A stretch of 55,751 bases of DNA. It comes from an uncultured Clostridia bacterium (lineage in GTDB: Bacteria > Bacillota > Clostridia > Oscillospirales > Acutalibacteraceae). Below, one piece after another: positions 47,310 to 54,169 of this stretch; position 1 is the first letter of the stretch; the number at the start of each line of letters is the position of its first letter. The DNA lies in NCBI GenBank assembly GCA_947631945.1, contig CANRNI010000015.1, positions 1 to 55,751 on the forward strand, written 5' to 3'. Made by a program: the position numbers and the translations under genes. The notes under the pieces are model-generated. The model saw only the letters and a program-made list of their open reading frames with translations. It made no database searches and was not told where the DNA came from.

Positions 47310-47355
47310 AAATAAGCGGTCGGATTTCCCGCCGCTTATTTTCTGTCTGTTCTTT
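47310..47355 (+). terminator. Intrinsic terminator after the ceramidase-like gene
   Basis: Stem AAATAAGCGG / CCGCTTATTT with a 12-nt loop, then TCTGTCTGTTCTTTTTT. Confidence 0.85.
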
Positions 47356-47371
47356 TTTGTCCGTTCTTTTT

Positions 47372-47546
47372 AAGGCAACACCGCACAATTAGCGGCTACC
47401 GCCTTTGCCGCGCATCTGTACCGATATTTTCCGTCATTTTTGCCAAAAGCTCCTTGAAATACGTCAGTATTCCTTCCTCGCTTTTGCCAATCTGACGAAA
47501 AATCTCATGGCACATTTGCACGACAATAATTATGCGGTATTGCCTT
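47372..47546 (+). repeat. Palindromic MITE, type A arms (copy 7)
   Basis: 175 bp, ends AAGGCAACACCGCACAATTA...TAATTATGCGGTATTGCCTT, flanked by TA counted from AGGC. It lies between two convergent genes, so not in a leader. Its core differs most from the others (CCTTCCTCGCTTTTGCC). Confidence 0.9.
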
Positions 47547-47586
47547 AAATTACTTTCGTCCGTCGGAAAAAGCCGCCCAAACATTA

Positions 47587-47630
47587 ATTATCAATTGTAC
47601 ATTGTCAATTGTCAATTGTCAATTGTATAT
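47587..47630. repeat. CAATTGTACATTGTC-type repeats
   Basis: Inverted copies of the TTGACAATGTACAA family just past the stop of the minus-strand M23 gene. Confidence 0.7.
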
Positions 47631-47634
47631 TGCT

Positions 47635-48396
47635 TTAATCCGTATCGTTATTAAATCCGAGTACGTCAAGAGGGTCGCTCAATTCTCCGTTTACCCTTAT
47701 TTCAAGATGAAGATGCGGATATTCCGCGTCCGCTTCCGACGGAATCTGACCGAGCGAGCCTAATTTTTGTCCCTGAGATACTATAACGCCTTTTTTTATT
47801 GTGTCGGACGCCTCCACTCCGCAGTAAGCCGCGACTACTCCGCCGCCGTGGTCAACCGTGACTACAGAGCCCAAAATCGGGTCGTCGTAAACATCTCGTA
47901 TAATCCCCTCGGCAATCGACTTTACGCCGTCGCCGTAAGCTCCGTTGAAATCGACTCCGTCATGAGTGCGCCAATCGTTCATTACCGAGCTGTAAACGGG
48001 AACGCTGAAGCTGAAATCGGTTCCCACGTCTCCTCCCAAAGGCAGAGTATACGACACGGGAGCAGGTCTTTCATTTTCTTTGTTCTCCACGTCCTGAGCC
48101 GTCGCGTCAACGTCCTCCGCTTCATCACCGGATACTTTATCCGTTGTAATTTCCGTAGCCGGAACAACGATGGTAAGGTCGTTCCTTGTATCGGGAATAT
48201 CGTTGACCTGAGCCTCAACGTTTTTTGTCTCCGATACGGGAGCCGTCGTCGAGGGCGCGGGTTCGGGCTTGCTTGTGACGTTCGTCGCCGCAATCGCCAT
48301 TATAGCCAGTATAAGAGCGCATGAGCCGAGGGCTATGGCGTATTTTTTTATTTTTGACTCGGCGTAATTCATTTCTTTATTTTCATCATTCATCAT
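47635..48396 (-). CDS. Membrane-anchored M23 (LytM) endopeptidase, SpoIIQ-like
   Basis: 253 aa. N-terminal membrane anchor at ~18-40, then a T/E/D-rich linker (~41-115) and a C-terminal LytM domain (~118-250) outside the membrane. All metal ligands are present: H145 and D149 (THDGVDF) and H228/H230 (HLHLEI). An active D,D- or gamma-peptide endopeptidase cutting peptidoglycan stems is therefore expected. The DWRTHDGVDF-x-G, ILGSVVTVDHGGG and YCGVE...GVIVSQGQKLGSLG strings resemble SpoIIQ of sporulating Clostridia, but general division or autolysin M23 proteins look similar. AGAAGGGA lies 10 nt before the first ATG. Confidence 0.82.
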   Translation of the reverse strand: MMNDENKEMNYAESKIKKYAIALGSCALILAIMAIAATNVTSKPEPAPSTTAPVSETKNVEAQVNDIPDTRNDLTIVVPATEITTDKVSGDEAEDVDATAQDVENKENERPAPVSYTLPLGGDVGTDFSFSVPVYSSVMNDWRTHDGVDFNGAYGDGVKSIAEGIIRDVYDDPILGSVVTVDHGGGVVAAYCGVEASDTIKKGVIVSQGQKLGSLGQIPSEADAEYPHLHLEIRVNGELSDPLDVLGFNNDTD

Positions 48397-48476
48397 TGTA
48401 TTTCAATCCCTTCTTGTCATCTAAATACATTTTGTTCAGAAAGAGTGAAATTATTCAAAATCTGAAAAAGTATCTC

Positions 48477-48505
48477 TTGCAAAAAATAACGTTGTGATTT
48501 ATAAT
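48477..48505 (+). promoter_or_regulatory. Sigma-A type promoter for the ABC exporter
   Basis: TTGCAA and TATAAT with a 17-nt spacer, about 170 nt before the start codon. The leader holds no feature I could name. Confidence 0.65.
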
Positions 48506-48672
48506 GTAAGGCAATAATATAGTGAGGCGGCCATATAACGGCAAAAAACATAGCGCCTGCGGACACGGCGATAAAAACGCGCCCGCGCTGCCGGAGCTTT
48601 GCGTTATTTGTCAAATGGACAGTTTTTATTACAAAACCGTCGCATTTGCTCTTTTATAAAAAATCAATGTGA

Positions 48673-50400
48673 GTGGTGGTTACTGTGTTAAAGAAATTTC
48701 TATCTTATTACAAACCTCATAAACTGATTTTTACGCTTGACATGAGCGCGTCTTTTTTCATGTCCGTCATAGGAATTTTCTACCCTATAGTTTTGAGAAA
48801 AATGCTCAATGATTTTATTCCCGACCGAAATTACAAGCTTATTATAACGTTTGCGCTGGTTCTTCTCGGGCTTTATTTTATCCGTATGTGGCTGAATTAT
48901 TTTATTCAGTACAGGGGACACGTTATGGGAGTAAAAATGCAGGCGCAGATGCGCCGCGATATGTTCTCGCATCTTCAGACTCTCCCCTACAGCTTTTATG
49001 ACGACAACGAAACGGGCAAAATCATGTCGAGAATGACAAACGACCTGTTTGATATAAGCGAGCTCGCGCACCACGGCCCCGAAAATGTTCTGATATCTAC
49101 AATCTCAATAATCACATCTTTTACATATCTCTGCACAATCAACATTCCGCTGACCTTGATTATATTTATCTGCGTTCCTTTTCTCGCTCTTATAACGGGT
49201 AAGCTCAGAAAAAAAATGAAAAAGGCGTTTATGGACAAACGAATCGCGACGGCGGAAATCAATGCCGCTCTTGAGAGCAGTATATCGGGAATAAGAGTTA
49301 CCAAGGCCTTTACAAATGCCGAGAAAGAAAAGGAAAAGTTTGAAGTCGGCAACGGAGAATTTGTCGATGCGAGCAAATCTGCTTATAAGGCGATGGGACA
49401 GTTCCACTCCGCGACAACGTTTATAACTGACGCTTTTAATGTAATAGTTCTGCTCGCGGGAGGTCTTTTTCTTTACTCGGGTAAAATCAATTTCGCTGAT
49501 TATTCGGCGTTTATCGTATCTATCAATTTGTTTATAAATCCCGTCACAACTCTTATCGGATTTATGGAGCAGTACCAGACGGGCGTTACGGGCTTCGAGA
49601 GATTTTTGCGGATAATGGAAGCGGAACCCGAAAAGGATTCGCCTTACGCGAAAGATATAGATAAAGCGGAGGGCTGTATCGAATTCAGAAACGTATCTTA
49701 CGGATACGGTGAGGAAAAGAACGTTCTTAAAAATATAAGCTTGAAAATCGAAAAGGGAAAAAAATTCGCTCTTGTTGGGCCGAGCGGTGGCGGAAAAACG
49801 ACGATATGTCATCTTATACCGCATTTTTATGATATAGAATCAGGAGAAATCTATATAGACGGTACGGAAATACATAACATAACATTAAATTCGCTTAGAA
49901 AAAACATCGGCATAGTTCAGCAGGACGTATACCTTTTTAACGCGAGCATAAAGGAAAATATACTTTACGGCAGACTTGACGCGTCCGACGATGAGGTTTA
50001 TGAAGCCGCGAAGCGCGCAAACATACACGATTACATTATGACGCTCGAAAAAGGCTACGATACTGTTATCGGCGAAAGAGGCGTAAAGCTTTCAGGAGGA
50101 CAGAAGCAAAGACTGAGCATCGCGAGAGTTTTTTTAAAGAACCCGTCCATACTTATACTTGACGAAGCGACGAGCGCGCTCGACAACGCGACGGAAATAC
50201 TTATACAAAACGCCCTCGACGAGCTTTGCAAGGGCAGAACTACGCTTGTAGTGGCACACAGGCTTTCAACCATAAAGAACGCGGACGAAATAGCCGTGAT
50301 TTCGGACGGAAAAATAGAGGAACAGGGAAGCCATGATGAATTGCTTGCCAAAAACGGAATGTACGCCGAGCTTTACCGTCTGTCCTCGTCCGACAGATGA
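48673..50400 (+). CDS. ABC exporter, fused membrane and ATP-binding domains
   Basis: 575 aa half-transporter of the MsbA/multidrug type. The six-helix membrane domain spans ~15-310. The ATPase (~330-570) has Walker A GPSGGGKTT, Q-loop VQQDVYLFNASI, signature LSGGQKQR, Walker B ILILDEATSALD and H-loop VAHRLSTI. All catalytic motifs are intact. It probably works as a homodimer because no second half-transporter gene is adjacent. The substrate is unknown. The frame begins with GTG codons at 48673, 48676 and 48685; GGTGG before the last one would also fit, so the N-terminus is uncertain by four residues. Confidence 0.92.
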   Translation: MVVTVLKKFLSYYKPHKLIFTLDMSASFFMSVIGIFYPIVLRKMLNDFIPDRNYKLIITFALVLLGLYFIRMWLNYFIQYRGHVMGVKMQAQMRRDMFSHLQTLPYSFYDDNETGKIMSRMTNDLFDISELAHHGPENVLISTISIITSFTYLCTINIPLTLIIFICVPFLALITGKLRKKMKKAFMDKRIATAEINAALESSISGIRVTKAFTNAEKEKEKFEVGNGEFVDASKSAYKAMGQFHSATTFITDAFNVIVLLAGGLFLYSGKINFADYSAFIVSINLFINPVTTLIGFMEQYQTGVTGFERFLRIMEAEPEKDSPYAKDIDKAEGCIEFRNVSYGYGEEKNVLKNISLKIEKGKKFALVGPSGGGKTTICHLIPHFYDIESGEIYIDGTEIHNITLNSLRKNIGIVQQDVYLFNASIKENILYGRLDASDDEVYEAAKRANIHDYIMTLEKGYDTVIGERGVKLSGGQKQRLSIARVFLKNPSILILDEATSALDNATEILIQNALDELCKGRTTLVVAHRLSTIKNADEIAVISDGKIEEQGSHDELLAKNGMYAELYRLSSSDR

Positions 50401-50512
50401 AAACGCAGAAGCGCGACCGTAAGCATAAACGCGGAATGCGGGAACATATACCATGCGGAACGCATAATATATAATGTCAGCCAATCAAATGCCGATACAA
50501 TTAGATTTATAA

Positions 50513-50604
50513 AAAACTGAACAGACTGAAAACAAGTTCGGGTCGGGCCGCGCAGGCGGCAGTGGCTTTATCACCCACGGGACAGTAATTTTCATTACAG
50601 TTTT
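50513..50604 (+). ncRNA. NiCo-type (czcD) riboswitch aptamer
   Basis: A four-helix junction can be drawn: P1 AAAACTG/CAGTTTT (50513-50519 with 50598-50604), P2 GCCGC-GCAG-GCGGC, P3 GTGG/CCAC, P4 GTAA-TTTTCA-TTAC. The conserved strings GCAGGCGGCAGTGGC and CCACGGGACAG match what I recall of the NiCo/czcD motif. It stands before a cation-efflux gene, which is its usual context. The class was described as sensing Ni/Co, and later work reported Fe(II) sensing. Identification is from memory, not from a covariance search. Confidence 0.75.
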
Positions 50605-50630
50605 CGCGAGTGATTTTATTATTTTAACCG

Positions 50631-50675
50631 AATAAAGCAAAAGGCTGCATTAAACCGCTTTTCGCTTTATTTCGT
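50631..50675 (+). terminator. Candidate riboswitch-controlled terminator
   Basis: Stem AATAAAGCAAAAG / CTTTT(C)GCTTTATT with a 14-nt loop, 26 nt after the aptamer and before the CDF gene. The U-tract is short (TTATTT), but the position suits the expression platform. Confidence 0.55.
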
Positions 50676-50812
50676 GTACAGGATTTTTTAAAAGAACCTT
50701 GCGCTTACGGCGCAAACGCGTTGCAACGCAAACAGGCGCTTCAACGGCAAACTGTTTTAGAGTGTGTCCGCATTTGTGCGGCAGACGTTATTTTATAAAT
50801 TCGGAGGCGACT

Positions 50813-51982
50813 ATTATAACAGACTTTCTTTTGAAGCTTTTTGTAAAGGATTTTAAAAATAATCCCGAAAACGCGGCCGTCCGCGCAAAAGCCGGAAAGC
50901 TTGCCGGAATAACGGGGATAGTATCAAACATTATTTTAACCTTAATAAAGCTGACGGCGGGGCTGCTTATAGGCTCGGTTTCCGTTTCCGCCGACGCTTT
51001 AAATAATCTCTCCGACGCCGCCGCATCTGTTTTAACGCTGCTCGGCTTCCGATTGGCGCAGCGTCCTGCGGATAAGGAGCACCCGTTCGGTCACGCAAGA
51101 TATGAATACCTCTCGGGGCTTACGGTAAGCGCCATTATCCTTCTAATCGGGCTTCAGCTCGCATACGCGTCCGTAAATAAAATCATTCGCCCGTCAAACG
51201 TTGATATTTCCGCGTTCACCGTATTCGTATTGGTCTTTTCCGTTCTTGTTAAAATTTGGCTGACGGTTTTTTTCAAAAAACTCGGCGGAAAAATAAAATC
51301 ACCTGTGCTTCTCGCGTCGTCCGTTGACAGCCGAAACGACGTTGTATCGACTGCCGCCGTTTTGTTTGGATGTATGTTAAATTATTTTGCCGATATAAAT
51401 ATCGACGGATATATCGGTCTTGCCGTATCAATATTCATTATTTGCTCCGGCATTAAAACAGCGAAAGAAACGCTGTCGCCGCTGCTCGGCAAGCAGGCTG
51501 ACAGCGAGCTTGCGGAAAGCATCAGCCGTTTTGTGACGTCGCATGACAAGGTGCTCGGTATGCATGATTTATTGGTGCATGATTACGGCCCGGGACAATG
51601 CTATGCTTCCGTTCACGTTGAAATAAGCGCGGAGTTAAATCCAATAGACTGTCATAATATCATTGACAGCATAGAAAACGATATTATGGAAAAACTGAAC
51701 GTTCATTTGGTGATACACTGCGACCCGGTCGAAGAACATAATAAGGAACAAAATGAAATGAATGAAATGTTGGCTGATATTATCCGCACTCTATACCCTC
51801 AGTTTTCCATGCACGATTTCAGAATAGTCAGGGACGGCAACCAAAATAAACTTGAATTTGATTTGTCCGTTCCTTATTCAATGCTTGACAGCCGCCGCGA
51901 AATTAAAAACAGCATTGACAAAGCCCTTATGCAAAGAGGTAAAAATTACATAACGGCGATAAATTTTGACGGCAAAGATTGA
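50813..51982 (+). CDS. Cation diffusion facilitator (metal efflux) with non-ATG start
   Basis: About 389 aa. The membrane domain has six helices. The metal site is N64-x3-D68 (ADALNNLSD, TM2) and D172-x3-D176 (VDSRNDV, TM5). This ND/DD set is typical of Mn/Fe-type CDFs rather than the HD/HD or DD/HD zinc type. A cytoplasmic domain (~200-290) and a C-terminal extension (~305-389) follow; the extension is longer than in YiiP-like CDFs. The protein should export a divalent metal in exchange for protons. GGAGG at 50803-50807 is followed by CGACT-ATT-ATA-ACA. No ATG, GTG or TTG lies at a usable distance, and homologues begin at this point, so initiation at ATT (5-nt spacing) or ATA (8-nt) is proposed. 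The frame is open further upstream to 50699. Confidence 0.85.
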   Translation: MITDFLLKLFVKDFKNNPENAAVRAKAGKLAGITGIVSNIILTLIKLTAGLLIGSVSVSADALNNLSDAAASVLTLLGFRLAQRPADKEHPFGHARYEYLSGLTVSAIILLIGLQLAYASVNKIIRPSNVDISAFTVFVLVFSVLVKIWLTVFFKKLGGKIKSPVLLASSVDSRNDVVSTAAVLFGCMLNYFADINIDGYIGLAVSIFIICSGIKTAKETLSPLLGKQADSELAESISRFVTSHDKVLGMHDLLVHDYGPGQCYASVHVEISAELNPIDCHNIIDSIENDIMEKLNVHLVIHCDPVEEHNKEQNEMNEMLADIIRTLYPQFSMHDFRIVRDGNQNKLEFDLSVPYSMLDSRREIKNSIDKALMQRGKNYITAINFDGKD

Positions 51983-52002
51983 CAGGGACAGACACAAAAA
52001 AG

Positions 52003-52045
52003 ACGCGTAATGCCGATGAGCATTACGCGTTAAAATATGCTTTTT
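52003..52045 (+). terminator. Intrinsic terminator after the CDF gene
   Basis: Perfect 11-bp stem ACGCGTAATGC / GCATTACGCGT with a 6-nt loop, A-rich before it, and TAAAATATGCTTTTTTTT after. Confidence 0.85.
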
Positions 52046-52076
52046 TTTCTTTTCGTCTTTGATTTTTTTCTTTTAT

Positions 52077-52102
52077 AAGACAATACCGAACAATCGGCTA
52101 CT
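52077..52102 (+). repeat. Degenerate end of a type A MITE
   Basis: AAGACAATACCGAACAATCGG... matches the first ~26 bases of type A left arms (AAGGCAATACCGCACAATTAGCGG) with a few changes. No core follows; it lies at the 3' end of the 53-aa gene. Confidence 0.5.
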
Positions 52103-52104
52103 CC

Positions 52105-52266
52105 TTAATCCTTTTTCTTAAAAAGCGAAAGCAGCCTTTCAAATCCGGCGCCCAAAAGCGCAAAGAAATTTGCAAAGTACGCGAATAAATCCGCGAGCAG
52201 ACTGTTTGTGCCGGGTTGCGGGTCAAGAACAGGATCAAGGTTTGCGGTATCTATTCCTTCATTCAT
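52105..52266 (-). CDS. 53-aa peptide resembling the C-terminal tail of exported proteins
   Basis: The start at 52266 is set by AAGGGGG 8 nt before the ATG; the frame extends upstream only into a MITE. The protein opens with an acidic, Pro-rich part (MNEGIDTANLDPVLDPQPG) and then forms an amphipathic helix of Phe, Leu and Ala (~22-48) ending GFERLLSLFKKKD. There is no signal peptide. The helix matches the FF[EQ][RK]I[AG]x[FWL]F tails of three secreted proteins in this window. It could be a membrane-active peptide, a bacteriocin-like product or a partner of the tailed proteins; none is shown. No modification, export or immunity gene is adjacent. Confidence 0.6.
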   Translation of the reverse strand: MNEGIDTANLDPVLDPQPGTNSLLADLFAYFANFFALLGAGFERLLSLFKKKD

Positions 52267-52307
52267 AAAAAAAGCCCCCTTAGTATAAGTAATTTTACGG
52301 AACTCTC

Positions 52308-52482
52308 GGGGAACACTGAATAAATCACGCCTAACGGCTAAACGCACATCTTGCGCCGAGATTTCCCGTCATTTTTGCCAAAAGCTCCTGGAAATACGTC
52401 AGTATTCCTGCGTCACTTTTGTCAATCTGACGAAAAATTTCATGACGCAATCTGCACGTTTGATTTAATCAGTGTTTCCCTT
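52308..52482 (+). repeat. Palindromic MITE, type B arms (copy 8)
   Basis: About 175 bp, ends GGGGAACACTGAATAAATC...GATTTAATCAGTGTTTCCCTT. It lies 41 bp upstream of the 53-aa gene (minus strand) and so in its leader region. The rest of 52483-52660 is AT-rich, with no feature beyond a possible weak promoter. Confidence 0.85.
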
Positions 52483-52660
52483 GATTTAAGCCGCGATACG
52501 CGTCAAATCAAATTCAAGCTTCCTCAGTTTATAAACTGATAATAGCACAGGATAATTTTAGTATAATTATTTTTTGGAAAAATAAATAATTTAAAAAATC
52601 CGTCAAAAAAGTGTAAAATAAGTGTCAAATTTATGACATATCATGTTTTTCGCGTACAAA

Positions 52661-52700
52661 AAATTCCGGCGAAGCGCATTTCAATCAACGCGCTTCACCG
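52661..52700 (-). terminator. Terminator after the CD1247-like gene
   Basis: Stem GAAGCGC / GCGCTTC (52671-52677, 52690-52696). On the minus strand the hairpin is followed by CGGAATTTTTTG. Confidence 0.65.
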
Positions 52701-52773
52701 ATTTGAGATTTCTATGTTTTATTATACGTTATTATACGCCTGATGAAAATTTTGCAGACCTATGATTTGCCCG

Positions 52774-53238
52774 TTATTCGTCGTCCTCGACTTCTTCGAT
52801 TTCGTCTATAACGTAACCGCATTTTGGACAGGTAAGAGGGTCGTCGGTTTCAAACGCGCTCTCATCAAAGGTAAAGACCTCACCGCATTCGGGACATTCT
52901 ATTTCGTAAATGTCCGAATCGTCTTCGTCCTCGTCCTCATCGTCCCAATCTTCATCAAAAGAGTCGCAGCCGCCGCAGTAATCGCCGTCATCATCGCCGT
53001 AAAGCTCGTCTTCAACGTCGGCAAGATCCGCGTCAACAGCGTCGATATGCTCCTCAAGCTCGTCGATATCATCGCGGACAGCGGCGATATCGTCCTCGGC
53101 GTCCGCAAGAGAAAGCGCGATATCGTCGATAATATCAATAAGCGCGTTTATTATCTTAGTCTCTTTTTTCGCCGGGTCAAGCTCCATACCCTGAGCAAGA
53201 CCTTTAATGTAAGCAGCTTTTTCCGTAATTGTCATCAT
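52774..53238 (-). CDS. CD1247-N domain protein with C-terminal zinc ribbon
   Basis: 154 aa, very acidic. The N-terminal helical part (1-~80: TITEKAAYIKGLAQGMELD, then ALIDIIDDIALSLADAEDDI and a Glu/Asp coiled-coil-like stretch) matches what I recall of the CD1247 N-terminal domain of Clostridia. A Cys-containing acidic linker (C88, C91) leads to a zinc ribbon C115-x2-C118...C137-x2-C140. Function is unknown; the downstream position after efp is common in this group. CGGAGGT precedes the ATG pair. Confidence 0.85.
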   Translation of the reverse strand: MMTITEKAAYIKGLAQGMELDPAKKETKIINALIDIIDDIALSLADAEDDIAAVRDDIDELEEHIDAVDADLADVEDELYGDDDGDYCGGCDSFDEDWDDEDEDEDDSDIYEIECPECGEVFTFDESAFETDDPLTCPKCGYVIDEIEEVEDDE

Positions 53239-53357
53239 AAAATACCTCCGGTTTTATAGGCTGTTTATTTATAAATATGTGCCGAAAATTAATATATTAT
53301 TCTAAGACTGTAATTCTTATCGGAAATTCGCAAAAACAAAATGCGTAATCCCGAAAA

Positions 53358-53915
53358 TCAAGCTCTTGACATATATTCGCCGGTACGAGTATCGACCTGA
53401 ATCATTTCGCCCTCGTTAATGAAAAGAGGCACCTTTATCTCAACGCCTGTTTCAAGAACGGCGGGTTTAAGAGTATTTGTAGCCGTATCGCCTTTGAAGC
53501 CGGGGTCTGTCTTTGTAACCTCAAGAGTTACAAAGTTGGGGGGTTCAACACCGAAAACCTTACCCTTGTAAGAAAGGATACGGCAAACCATATTCTCCTT
53601 GACAAATTTAAAGTTATCGCTTAGGTCGGATTCGTTTATGGGTATAAGCTCATATGTTTCGGGGTCCATAAAGTAGTAAAGATCGCCATCGCTGTAAGAA
53701 TATTCCATTTCTTTTCTTTCAATAAAAGCGGTCGGAAACTTGGCGGTGGGGTTGTAGCTTTTTTCTACAACGGCGCCCGTAAGAACGTTCTTTGTCTTTG
53801 TGCGTACGAAAGCGGCGCCCTTTCCGGGTTTAACGTGCTGGAACTCAACGACCTGAAGAACGTTTCCGTCCTCCTCAAATGTTACGCCGTTTCTGAAATC
53901 GCCTGCTGAAATCAT
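53358..53915 (-). CDS. efp: Elongation factor P
   Basis: 185 aa, three-domain EF-P that helps ribosomes through polyproline. It has the N-terminal KOW-like domain with the loop [15 protein letters not shown], whose lysine is a known modification site in relatives. The two OB domains follow ([59 protein letters not shown]). TCGGAGG precedes the ATG. Its own promoter (54123-54151) drives a leader containing a 159-bp palindrome. Confidence 0.97.
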   Translation of the reverse strand: MISAGDFRNGVTFEEDGNVLQVVEFQHVKPGKGAAFVRTKTKNVLTGAVVEKSYNPTAKFPTAFIERKEMEYSYSDGDLYYFMDPETYELIPINESDLSDNFKFVKENMVCRILSYKGKVFGVEPPNFVTLEVTKTDPGFKGDTATNTLKPAVLETGVEIKVPLFINEGEMIQVDTRTGEYMSRA

Positions 53916-53956
53916 AATTTTTTCCTCCGATTATAGATATAAATAACTTTTACAAA

Positions 53957-54115
53957 GGCGTATCTGAAAATCGGCAATATGACCCGAAAACGGAGGACTT
54001 TTTTATCTGACAAAGCGGTTGTTCGCGGAAATACCCTGTGTATTTCATGGGAAACAACGCGGTAAGACGGAAAAAGCTCCGTTATTTGGGCATTTTGAAG
54101 GTTTTCAGATACGCC
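53957..54115. repeat. 159-bp long imperfect palindrome in the efp leader
   Basis: Outer arms GGCGTATCTGAAAA / TTTTCAGATACGCC are perfect. Inner pairs include ACGGAG...CTCCGT, GTTGTTCGCGGAAATAC / GTATTTCATGGGAAACAAC and a 4-nt tip. It is unrelated to the MITE core above. Its upstream edge coincides with the expected transcription start, and it ends 42 bp before efp. Confidence 0.8.
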
Positions 54116-54122
54116 CAAAATA

Positions 54123-54151
54123 ATAATAGTATATTTTTAATTATTTTTCAA
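54123..54151 (-). promoter_or_regulatory. Sigma-A type promoter for efp
   Basis: On the minus strand TTGAAA and TATTAT have a 17-nt spacer. The start point would fall near 54116, at the edge of the palindrome. Confidence 0.6.
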
Positions 54152-54169
54152 GTGTTTTTTGCAATAAAG

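Noticed and set aside
50699-50812. Upstream extension of the CDF frame as coding sequence
   Set aside because: The 38 extra codons have no ribosome-binding site, lie directly behind the riboswitch terminator, and encode an Arg/Cys-rich stretch unlike CDF N-termini. GGAGG lies 3' of them.
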